Assembly: GCA_035402645.1 (NCBI GenBank)
Contig: DAONDQ010000041.1
Coordinates: 1 to 22,118, forward strand
Direction of reading: 5' to 3'
From: DAONDQ01 sp035402645
GTDB lineage: Bacteria > Cloacimonadota > Cloacimonadia > Cloacimonadales > DAONDQ01
Length of the DNA: 22,118 nt
Positions 16,034 through 22,118 of this stretch are shown here, piece by piece. Within the stretch, counting starts at the first letter, position 1. Each line of letters begins with the position of its first letter. The notes below the pieces were generated by a model, which had not been told where the DNA came from, did no database searches, and worked only from the letters and a program-made list of their open reading frames with translations. Made by a program: the position numbers and the translations under genes.

Positions 16034-16855
16034 ATGGCAATTTTTTCAAAGAGACTTGGACACGCTGTAATCGAGAAAGAAATTACAATCAGAGATGATG
16101 CACCTCAAGGATTGAGAGACTTTCTTGTAATGACCATCTATGAACTCTCATACCAACCTTCATTTGTTAGAGAGATTGTCTGTAGAGTGATAAAGAAAGC
16201 ACCTGATAGAGGGAACTGGTCGGAATTCCCAAACATTGATGGGGAGGTTCATGATTTGATTGATCGTTGCGAATGGTATAGCGTTTATGATATTATAGAA
16301 TCAACATATGCACGGTTAAAAGGCGATCAACGTGACAACTTTCAAGTTGAAATAAACGATTTCTTCAAAGCTAATGGAATTGGCTGGAAACTTGAGAAGG
16401 GACAAATAGAGACAAGAGGAGATGTAACATTTGAAAAATCAATTGCTCAGGTTATAACTGTTCTAAAAGAAACAGAGTTACCCACTGCTAAAAATGAAAT
16501 CCAAGAAGCTATTCATGATCTTTCAAGACGACCAACTCCTGATATAACTGGTGCCATCCAACATTCAATTGCCTGTCTGGAATGTGTGTCCAGAGAAGTA
16601 TTAGGAGATAGCAAATCCACTCTGGGTGAATTAATGAAAAAAACATCAGGGATTATACCAGTTCCATTAGACCAAGCAATTTCAAAAATTTGGGGTTTCG
16701 TATCAGAACAAGGCAGACATTTAAAGGAAGGAGAGACACCTAATTATAAAGAGGCTGAATTAGTTGTCAGTTTGACTGCATCAATTTCTACATATTTAAG
16801 TAAAAAACTCGCTGAAGCAAAAAAATCTGATAGTACAGGAAATCCAGAATGGTAG
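16034..16855 (+). CDS. AbiJ-like abortive-infection protein (AbiJ_NTD4 type)
   Basis: This 273-residue protein begins MAIFSKRLGHAVIEKEITIR, followed by GLRDFLVMTIYELSYQPSF, a pattern typical of the AbiJ N-terminal domain 4 (PF18863). YDIIESTYARL and FFKANGIGWKLEKGQIETRG (about 87-130) fit the end of that domain. The C-terminal helical part (GAIQHSIACLECVSREVLGD, TLGELMKK, ISKIWGFVSEQGRHLKEGET) matches the helical region seen after this domain in many AbiJ-like proteins. I do not see a canonical HEPN RxxxxH motif, so ribonuclease activity is uncertain. The gene starts 36 bases after the NdpA gene on the same strand without a visible terminator and is probably the last gene of the operon that begins at 12898. 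An abortive-infection role is inferred from family. Confidence 0.7.
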   Translation: MAIFSKRLGHAVIEKEITIRDDAPQGLRDFLVMTIYELSYQPSFVREIVCRVIKKAPDRGNWSEFPNIDGEVHDLIDRCEWYSVYDIIESTYARLKGDQRDNFQVEINDFFKANGIGWKLEKGQIETRGDVTFEKSIAQVITVLKETELPTAKNEIQEAIHDLSRRPTPDITGAIQHSIACLECVSREVLGDSKSTLGELMKKTSGIIPVPLDQAISKIWGFVSEQGRHLKEGETPNYKEAELVVSLTASISTYLSKKLAEAKKSDSTGNPEW

Positions 16856-16944
16856 AGCATTGTGTAAAATTAAAGTATTGAGTGGTTTACGTCACATTTC
16901 TTTTTAAAATTCTTATTATTTGATTAAACACCAAAAAGTACAAC

Positions 16945-17919
16945 ATGGTAACTACAGACAGAATTGCATTAATATCATTAATTGTATCGTCATTAGCTGC
17001 TTTGATAGCGGTTATTGCCACAATAATAATGTATAGGCAAAACCATAAATCTAATAAACACACCACATCCCAAGAAACTATTCAATTGTTAGAAAAAACT
17101 ATTGAAGTAAAAACTGAGGAAATTGCAGGACTAAAAGGAAGGATTAACTCTTTAGAAAGTACAAGTAATGATATGGCTGTCCTAAGTAAGAAACAATTGG
17201 AATTTAAGGATACTGAGATAGAAAAATTAGCTGAGCAACTGATAGGATTCAAAACGGAAATTGTCTCAAATCTTAAAACAATAAATGATAGAAACCTGAT
17301 AAGAGAGGAAGAATTGAAAAATGTTGAAATTGAAGCGAAAAAGATTGCTATCAATGAATCTGATAAAAATGAAATTGATATTCTCGTAAAAAAAATTGAA
17401 CGTATTCAAGAGGTCTCAAAATTCATAAACCCAAGTACCTTGAAAACTTTATATCAAGCTCACTTTAAATTAGGGCAATATCATTTAGCAGCAGAATCAA
17501 TAAAAAGACTTGTTGAAAAAGGGTACGACACAGCAGATAATTATTTTAAAATGGGGCTGTGTTATAATCATGCTGGCGACATATTTAATGCCGTGAAAAA
17601 TTATGAAATAGCGACTCAAAAAGAAAAGAATCATCCTCTTTATTGGAGCTATTATGGAGGGGCATTGAAAAAAATAGCTAAGTATGATGAAGCCATTGAG
17701 AAACTTAACATCGCTATTAATCTTGACAATCGTTGCGATGATGCCTACTATAACTTAGGGGCAATATACTCAATGAAAGGAGATGTTGATAAAGCAATAT
17801 TTAATATTAAAAAAGCAATTGAGCTAAAACCAGAAACCAAGGATTATATCGTCAGACGACCATATTTCGATAATATAAAAACCCATCCTGATTTTATAGC
17901 CATTATCAATAATCCTTAG
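16945..17919 (+). CDS. Membrane-anchored coiled-coil TPR protein
   Basis: This 324-residue protein has one N-terminal membrane helix (about residues 7-29, IALISLIVSSLAALIAVIAT), followed by positive residues, so the rest should face the cytoplasm. Residues of about 40-150 are highly charged with heptad-like spacing (LEKTIEVKTEEIAGLKGRIN) and probably form a coiled coil. From about 165 to 300 come TPR repeats (YHLAAESIKRLVEKG, NYFKMGLCYNHAGDIFNAVK, YWSYYGGALKKIAKYDEAIE, AYYNLGAIYSMKGDVDKAIF). The end (RRPYFDNIKTHPDFIAI) is a common TPR-group C-terminus. It starts 89 bases after the AbiJ-like gene, so it may be separate or belong to the same transcript. TPR scaffolds occur in several defence systems as sensors or assembly platforms; no specific role can be assigned. 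Confidence 0.7.
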   Translation: MVTTDRIALISLIVSSLAALIAVIATIIMYRQNHKSNKHTTSQETIQLLEKTIEVKTEEIAGLKGRINSLESTSNDMAVLSKKQLEFKDTEIEKLAEQLIGFKTEIVSNLKTINDRNLIREEELKNVEIEAKKIAINESDKNEIDILVKKIERIQEVSKFINPSTLKTLYQAHFKLGQYHLAAESIKRLVEKGYDTADNYFKMGLCYNHAGDIFNAVKNYEIATQKEKNHPLYWSYYGGALKKIAKYDEAIEKLNIAINLDNRCDDAYYNLGAIYSMKGDVDKAIFNIKKAIELKPETKDYIVRRPYFDNIKTHPDFIAIINNP

Positions 17920-17981
17920 AATTTACTTAATAAGTGGATGCTATAGATTTATTGATTAAGATTTTGAATTAATAGCTACCC

Positions 17982-19109
17982 TTAAAGTGTACTTTTAAAC
18001 CCAATCGGGTTCCGCTTTTTCATTTGTGAAAACTCCTTCTCATCTTGATTGTAGATAGCAGTCAGTGTCATCGGAGAACTAATGTTCCCTGAGAACCCCA
18101 ACTTTTGTGATAGCATTTGGGCTTTTTCAGGCATTAACTCTTTGAACTCATAGTTCGCTATCAGCCTACCTTTCCTAAGCAAAGCACTATCAATCCTTGA
18201 AAGATCGGTATTGAATGAACAGATGACCTGAATGTTGAGGCAATCCGAAAGTAAACCATCAGAAATGTTGAGCAGGGCTGTCACTGGAGAATGACCCTCT
18301 TTTTCCCTGTCGATAACGATATTCTCGGCATCTTCAATGACAAAAATGGAGTTCGGATTATCTATCAAAATTGAGATCAGGTCAGGGTTGGTAATGCTCG
18401 CAGCCATGTTTGGCGGTAAGAAAATCACATTTTTATTCAATGTGGAGATTAAGTGCCTGATGTAAAACGTCTTACCTGTCCCACTTTTTCCATGAAGTAA
18501 AACGATCCCCTTATCATTTTTCTTAGATAACCGTTTCACAATTATCTGGTGGACTTCAGCAAAATCATCGTTGTAGTTTTGCTCCAGATTCAGTTTTGGT
18601 TTCAATATTTGCAGGGTCTTGGTGGTGATGCCGAACCGAGAGTTGTATAGTATTGAGATTTCTGGTTTTCGTTTGGACTTGTTTTCTTTGAATTTCTTGA
18701 GCCCTGTGATAATAGACTCAACTTTTGAGGCATCAGTCTTTCGAAACAGGAACCGTACTCTCGATTGATTTGTGTCAAAATTTACAATGAGATCATCATA
18801 TAGGAAATAAAAGACATCGTCATACTCGGCAGTTTTACTGCCATTAAAATACCTCTTGTCATAGTATAGTTCTTTAAGCTCCAGTTTGTACGATTCAATG
18901 AACCATTTGTTCGCCTTCTTGCAGTCAATGTTGATCTCATGAATAAAATTTGGGATCGAGTTGAAATGGGCGAGGAACAGGTTAAACTCATTTAGGTAAG
19001 AGCCGTTCCGTTCAGCGAACACATCACCCAAATTTATTTTGGAGGACGTTTTCTCAAGTTCAAATGATTTAGATTGCAGATGGTTTAGGTTGATTGTCGT
19101 GGAGTTCAT
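17982..19109 (-). CDS. AAA+ ATPase
   Basis: This 375-residue protein carries a single classical AAA+ module in its C-terminal half: Walker A LLHGKSGTGKTF (about 204-215), Walker B SIFVIEDAENIV (about 254-265), sensor 1 VICSFNTDLSRID (about 295-307), and an arginine-finger-like RKGR (about 312-315). The N-terminal 150 residues match nothing I recognise and may be the substrate-binding part. The open frame extends to a TTG at 19136, but a -7 element (19134-19141) overlaps that codon, so the ATG at 19109 is preferred. The gene is divergent from a WYL regulator gene and convergent with the TPR gene. Small AAA+ proteins of this type act as remodelling factors, including in defence systems. Its substrate is unknown. 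Confidence 0.85.
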   Translation of the reverse strand: MNSTTINLNHLQSKSFELEKTSSKINLGDVFAERNGSYLNEFNLFLAHFNSIPNFIHEINIDCKKANKWFIESYKLELKELYYDKRYFNGSKTAEYDDVFYFLYDDLIVNFDTNQSRVRFLFRKTDASKVESIITGLKKFKENKSKRKPEISILYNSRFGITTKTLQILKPKLNLEQNYNDDFAEVHQIIVKRLSKKNDKGIVLLHGKSGTGKTFYIRHLISTLNKNVIFLPPNMAASITNPDLISILIDNPNSIFVIEDAENIVIDREKEGHSPVTALLNISDGLLSDCLNIQVICSFNTDLSRIDSALLRKGRLIANYEFKELMPEKAQMLSQKLGFSGNISSPMTLTAIYNQDEKEFSQMKKRNPIGFKSTL

Positions 19110-19133
19110 GGTATTGGATATTAAATTCAGGAT

Positions 19134-19141
19134 CAAAAGTA
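19134..19141 (-). promoter_or_regulatory. -7 element of the AAA+ ATPase gene
   Basis: The minus strand reads TACTTTTG, matching TAnnTTTG, about 24 bases before the ATG at 19109. No TTG lies at the ideal -33 distance. It overlaps the alternative TTG start at 19136, which would then not be transcribed as a coding start. Confidence 0.5.
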
Positions 19142-19214
19142 GTATTGCTGAACGCCAAAGTATGTCGTTACAATTTGGTGGTTAATTTCCTTCCTATATA
19201 TTTAAATTTCCTCA

Positions 19215-19237
19215 GCAACGACATGTTTTGTCGCTGC
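19215..19237. promoter_or_regulatory. Inverted repeat, likely operator of the WYL regulator
   Basis: Arms GCAACGACA (19215-19223) and TGTCGCTGC (19229-19237) pair in 8 of 9 positions with a 5-base spacer. The repeat covers the expected -33 region of the plus-strand promoter whose -7 is at 19245-19252. A further half site, TGTCGTTA, lies at 19163-19170. The WYL protein encoded directly downstream is the natural candidate to bind here and could control both divergent transcripts. Confidence 0.5.
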
Positions 19238-19244
19238 GGTTCTT

Positions 19245-19252
19245 TACATTTG
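19245..19252 (+). promoter_or_regulatory. -7 element of the WYL regulator operon
   Basis: TACATTTG matches TAnnTTTG and lies 45 bases before the preferred ATG at 19298. The inverted repeat at 19215-19237 covers its -33 region and no good TTG lies at the right distance, as may be expected for a regulated promoter. Confidence 0.5.
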
Positions 19253-19297
19253 TATCGAGCGAAAACACATTTCTATTATCAAAGTAAAAGGGTTACA

Positions 19298-20206
19298 ATG
19301 GCAAAACAGGACTATTTCTTCAGATACGGGGCAATCATTAAGAAACTTCAAAGAGGAAACAATGCATCTTTCGAGGAGATCAAACAGTACCTCATGAAAC
19401 AATCAGAATTTCAGGATCGTCCGTTCTCTATTTCCATTCGAACCTTCCAGCGTGATCTGAATGAAATACGTTCCCTATTCAACATTGATATCCAGTGTAA
19501 TTTGTCAACCAAGGAATATTATATTGCTAATGACCAGCAATCCGACCTAAATAACAGTATGCTTGAATCATTTGACATGATTAACTCATTGAATATCATG
19601 AGTGATGTCTCCAAATATATGTTTTTTGAGAAACGAAAGGCGAAAGGAATTCATCATTTTTATGGGTTGCTTCATGCCATTAAAAATCATATTGTTATTA
19701 ACCTTGTTCATCAGAAATATGAATATGATGATCCTACCGAAAGATTAGTGGAGCCGTTGGCTCTCAAAGAATCGAAAGGACGTTGGTATCTTCTTGCAAA
19801 GGATGGTAATGATAAAAGATTGAAAACATTTGGATTGGACAGGGTAATAGAGTTTTCATATACCCCAAAACGATTCGATTACCCTAAAAATCTTGATGTC
19901 AATGAAATTTTCCGTAATTGTTTTGGGGTTATTAATCCAGATCATGGGAAACCAGATGAAATTATCCTTTCCTTCGAGCCTGAGCATGGGAAATACATTA
20001 AAAGCTACCCACTACATGAATCCCAGACCATTCTTCAAGATGATGCTGATGAACTGCGTATTAAGTTGAACCTTTATATAACCCTTGATTTGATCATGGA
20101 AATCCTTTATCATAGGGATACAGTTGAAGTTATTGCACCGAAAAGTCTGAGAGATGAGATTGTAAGTATTCACAGGAACGCTATCGCAATAAATGAAAAG
20201 TCATGA
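19298..20206 (+). CDS. WYL-domain transcriptional regulator
   Basis: This 302-residue protein starts with a winged HTH of the YafY/DeoR-like kind (about 1-75; FSISIRTFQRDLNEIRSLFN contains the recognition helix) and ends with a WYL domain (about 125-300). The WYL signature is in LKESKGRWYLLAKD (W163-Y164-L165), followed by RLKTFGLDRVIEF. WYL domains sense ligands, often nucleic acid or nucleotide signals, and many regulate phage-defence genes. The open frame reaches upstream to 19094 but that part overlaps the divergent AAA+ gene and its promoter; the ATG at 19298 begins the HTH. The stop overlaps the next start (ATGA at 20203-20206), so it is co-translated with the exonuclease. Confidence 0.85.
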   Translation: MAKQDYFFRYGAIIKKLQRGNNASFEEIKQYLMKQSEFQDRPFSISIRTFQRDLNEIRSLFNIDIQCNLSTKEYYIANDQQSDLNNSMLESFDMINSLNIMSDVSKYMFFEKRKAKGIHHFYGLLHAIKNHIVINLVHQKYEYDDPTERLVEPLALKESKGRWYLLAKDGNDKRLKTFGLDRVIEFSYTPKRFDYPKNLDVNEIFRNCFGVINPDHGKPDEIILSFEPEHGKYIKSYPLHESQTILQDDADELRIKLNLYITLDLIMEILYHRDTVEVIAPKSLRDEIVSIHRNAIAINEKS

Positions 20207-20733
20207 AATTCTATTCGTTAGATGTTGAAACAGCCAACCCTGATCAATCCACCATCTGCCAAATCGGAGTGGGAGTGTTCGAAAATGGAAAACTGGTAGA
20301 TACATGGAAGGCATATATCGATCCTCAGGACTACTTCCGTTGGCGGTTTATCGAAATCCATGGGATCACACCCAAACTGGTGAAAGGTAAACGCACCTTC
20401 CCTAAGGTATATCCTAAGCTCAGGAAGATGTTTGAAAACAACATCGTTGTCCATCATTCCCCGTTTGATCGAATTGCATTTCAGAAAGTGTTTAATAAGT
20501 ACGATTTGGAGCCATTTAAAATACAATGGTTGGATTCGGTTCAGGTTGCCAGAAAAACATGGAGCAATCTTGAGGGAGGGTATAATTTAGCTAACTTAGC
20601 CTACCATTTAGATATAGAATTTCAGCATCATGACGCACTGGAAGATGCGGTTGTGTGTGGGAAGATAGTAATAGCGGCATATAAAAAATGTTCTTTTTCT
20701 TTAATTGATTGTTCTGAGAATTATATTTCTTGA
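20203..20733 (+). CDS. DnaQ-like DEDDh 3'-5' exonuclease
   Basis: This 176-residue protein has all five active-site residues of a DEDDh exonuclease: D7 and E9 in SLDVETA (Exo I), D89 in VHHSPFDRIAF (Exo II), and H143 and D148 in FQHHDALEDAV (Exo III). The single-domain length matches stand-alone DnaQ-like nucleases acting on DNA or RNA 3' ends. It overlaps the WYL regulator gene by four bases, so the two are translationally coupled. A WYL regulator paired with an exonuclease in an island suggests DNA-damage or defence signalling. It might degrade invader DNA or trim products of the neighbouring AAA+ protein; both are inferences. Confidence 0.9.
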   Translation: MKFYSLDVETANPDQSTICQIGVGVFENGKLVDTWKAYIDPQDYFRWRFIEIHGITPKLVKGKRTFPKVYPKLRKMFENNIVVHHSPFDRIAFQKVFNKYDLEPFKIQWLDSVQVARKTWSNLEGGYNLANLAYHLDIEFQHHDALEDAVVCGKIVIAAYKKCSFSLIDCSENYIS

Positions 20734-20772
20734 AATGATCCAGAAAAAGGTTAATTATTAAAATCTCCTTCA

Positions 20773-22068
20773 ATGAGTAATAAAATTGAATTAAAACCAA
20801 TTAGAGAGTTATTGGGAATGAATTTCTTCATTCCATCATATCAGCGAGGGTACCGATGGACGAAACAACAAGTAAAAGATTTGTTAGAGGATATTCAAGA
20901 ATTCATTAAAAAAGAGAAATCAGGATATTATTGCCTTCAACCGCTGGTTGTAAAGGAAAGAGCACAAGAAACATTTGATCTGATAAAAAAAGAAGCAAGA
21001 GATTTGAATGAAATCAGAAATCTGTTAAAGGGTAGTTGGGAAGTCATTGATGGGCAGCAGCGATTGACATCCGTTTTTATTCTACTGACCTATTTTAATT
21101 CTACAAACAAATTTTCTATTGACTATGAAACCCGTGAGGGTAGTAAACTGTTTTTATCAAATATTGAGAACAAAAAAAATAATGATAATATTGATTTCTA
21201 CCATATTGTCGAGGCAAAAAATCAAATAGAGAATTGGTTCAAAGATAAAAATGAGGATGATAAACTGACTTTTTATAATACTCTATTAAATCAAGTTGAT
21301 TTTATTTGGTATGAGTCCGTAAATGAAAATTCAATAAAGGTATTCACTCGCTTAAACATAGGAAAAATATCTCTTACAAACTCAGAATTAATAAAAGCCC
21401 TATTTCTTAACAAATCAAATTTTCTCGATTCGGATTATAAGAAAATTAGACTTCAACAACAAGAAATTGCAAGCGAATGGGATATAATAGAAAACACCTT
21501 ACAGAATGATGAATTTTGGTTCTTCTTAAATAAGCTGAAATATGATAAACCAACTCGTATTGATTTTATTTTTGATCTAATTTGCGAACATGATTCCCTT
21601 CAGCTTCCTGAATTGGATAAGAACGATATCGGGGAAGATGAGTATAGAACATTCAGATATTTCTATTATTGGTTTAAAAATGAACATGATATAGCGAAAT
21701 GTTGGCGAGAAATAAAATTGTATTTCCAAACCTTTCAGGAGTGGTTTAATAATTTAGAGCTGTATCATTATATAGGATTTTTAGTTGAATGTGAGACAAA
21801 TATTTCGCTTATTTTACAGCACTGGAAAAAAGCTGAAACCACAAAAGAACATTTTTTCAATGAATACATTGTCCCTGAGATTAAGAGAAAAATTTCGCAA
21901 TGTGCAGATTTAGAAAAGCAATATGAAATTAATGGCAATCCCAAAAGACAATGTCGTCCTATTCTATTATTACATAATATCTTGACCGTTATCAATCAAA
22001 ACAAGTCATTCATAAATGATGAAAAATATCGACTTCCCATTTTTTACAAGTTTCCATTTCATTTATAG
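20773..22068 (+). CDS. DUF262 (GmrSD N-terminal type) protein lacking the usual DUF1524/HNH part
   Basis: This 431-residue protein has the DUF262 hallmarks: FFIPSYQRGYRWTKQQVKDLL at about residues 18-38 and WEVIDGQQRLTSVFILLTYF at about 89-108, with DGQQR at 93-97, the nucleotide-binding/ParB-like motif. FTRLNIGKISLTNSELIKAL (about 192-211) is the next family motif. In GmrSD-type restriction proteins the DUF262 part is followed by DUF1524 with an HNH nuclease motif. Here the frame ends in KFPFHL at the place where, in longer relatives, the sequence usually reaches the DUF1524 part (often after RFPF). The protein is thus a natural short form or a truncation. It follows the exonuclease gene after 39 bases on the same strand. 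Bases after 22068 hold no continuation in this frame. Confidence 0.8.
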   Translation: MSNKIELKPIRELLGMNFFIPSYQRGYRWTKQQVKDLLEDIQEFIKKEKSGYYCLQPLVVKERAQETFDLIKKEARDLNEIRNLLKGSWEVIDGQQRLTSVFILLTYFNSTNKFSIDYETREGSKLFLSNIENKKNNDNIDFYHIVEAKNQIENWFKDKNEDDKLTFYNTLLNQVDFIWYESVNENSIKVFTRLNIGKISLTNSELIKALFLNKSNFLDSDYKKIRLQQQEIASEWDIIENTLQNDEFWFFLNKLKYDKPTRIDFIFDLICEHDSLQLPELDKNDIGEDEYRTFRYFYYWFKNEHDIAKCWREIKLYFQTFQEWFNNLELYHYIGFLVECETNISLILQHWKKAETTKEHFFNEYIVPEIKRKISQCADLEKQYEINGNPKRQCRPILLLHNILTVINQNKSFINDEKYRLPIFYKFPFHL

Positions 22069-22086
22069 GTATAGGCGTTTAGGTAT
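22066..22086 (+). repeat. Short direct repeat TAGGTAT x2 at the end of the DUF262 gene
   Basis: TAGGTAT occurs at 22066-22072 (containing the stop codon) and at 22080-22086, followed by a GGTACC palindrome near 22097-22102. The frame of the preceding gene breaks exactly here. It may mark an insertion junction, but the window ends too soon to tell. Confidence 0.3.
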
Positions 22087-22118
22087 CCCAATTTTCGGTA
22101 CCTTTGACGCATGGAATC

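Larger units (their letters stand above)
7536..22118. mobile_element. Probable genomic (defence) island inserted at tRNA-Phe; right end not in window
   Basis: From just after the tRNA the sequence becomes clearly AT-rich, with short defence and regulatory genes replacing the GC-rich metabolic locus on the left. The cargo contains two excisionase-type HTH proteins, a sigma factor, an AbiE-type pair, a possible GAPS4 pair with NdpA and AbiJ-like genes, and a DUF262 protein. Placement at a tRNA 3' end and the tandem repeat at 7593-7613 fit site-specific integration. No integrase, relaxase or conjugation gene is visible and no second tRNA 3' end was found, so the element type is inferred and the right end is set by the window edge. 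Confidence 0.5.

Noticed and set aside
16034..16855. Canonical HEPN ribonuclease motif in the AbiJ-like protein
   Set aside because: No RxxxxH was found; the similar-looking EQGRHLKEG has adjacent R and H and cannot be taken as the catalytic motif.
19094..19297. N-terminal extension of the WYL regulator to 19094
   Set aside because: It would overlap the divergent AAA+ start and the promoter and operator region, and the added residues do not resemble the family.
22000..22118. Second copy of the tRNA-Phe 3' end marking the right attachment site
   Set aside because: I looked through the AT-rich part and the window end and found no repeat of the TTCGATTCCAGTCGATGCC segment, so the right end was not assigned.
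7536..22118. CRISPR array, retron or integrase
   Set aside because: No regularly spaced repeats, reverse transcriptase motif or tyrosine/serine recombinase motif was seen in any of the translations.

Overview
The window comes from a Bacteroidota chromosome. The evidence is a SusC/SusD pair, lipoproteins with short lipobox signals, and several promoters that fit the Bacteroidota consensus (TTG, about 19-20 bases, TAnnTTTG). It has two halves of very different composition, judged by eye: a GC-rich left part (1 to about 7540) and an AT-rich right part (about 7540 to 22118). A tRNA-Phe gene sits at the join.

Left part (all on the minus strand): a polysaccharide utilisation locus transcribed susC (4108-7167), susD (2609-4102), a LamG-type surface lipoprotein (1340-2575) and a GH144-like glucanase lipoprotein (1-1266, cut by the window edge). 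The enzyme suggests a beta-glucan target, perhaps beta-1,2-glucan. A GC-rich hairpin separates the last two genes. No regulator gene is visible beside susC.

Junction: tRNA-Phe (7463-7535) has a near-perfect promoter upstream and a strong terminator downstream, followed by a tandem 10-base repeat (7593-7613). I read this as the left edge of a genomic island. No integrase lies in the window and I found no second copy of the tRNA 3' end, so the right edge is probably outside.

Right part, an accessory and defence island: (1) two excisionase-type HTH proteins, an unknown 154-residue protein and an ECF-like sigma factor (7679-9628); (2) an AbiE-type toxin-antitoxin pair placed tail to tail with abutting stop codons (10043-11782), with two perfect palindromes around the antitoxin promoter; (3) a histone-H1-like AT-hook protein (12019-12780); (4) a tightly packed plus-strand operon (12898-16855) encoding a PD-(D/E)XK-like protein and a partner that together resemble the GAPS4 anti-phage pair, then an NdpA-type nucleoid-associated protein and an AbiJ-like protein; (5) a membrane-anchored coiled-coil/TPR protein; (6) an AAA+ ATPase divergent from a WYL regulator that overlaps a DEDDh exonuclease gene; (7) a DUF262 (GmrSD-type) protein that lacks the usual C-terminal HNH part.

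The most interesting units are the possible GAPS4-NdpA-AbiJ composite operon and the convergent AbiE pair with its twin palindromic operators. Family names were assigned by reading the translations without any database search.
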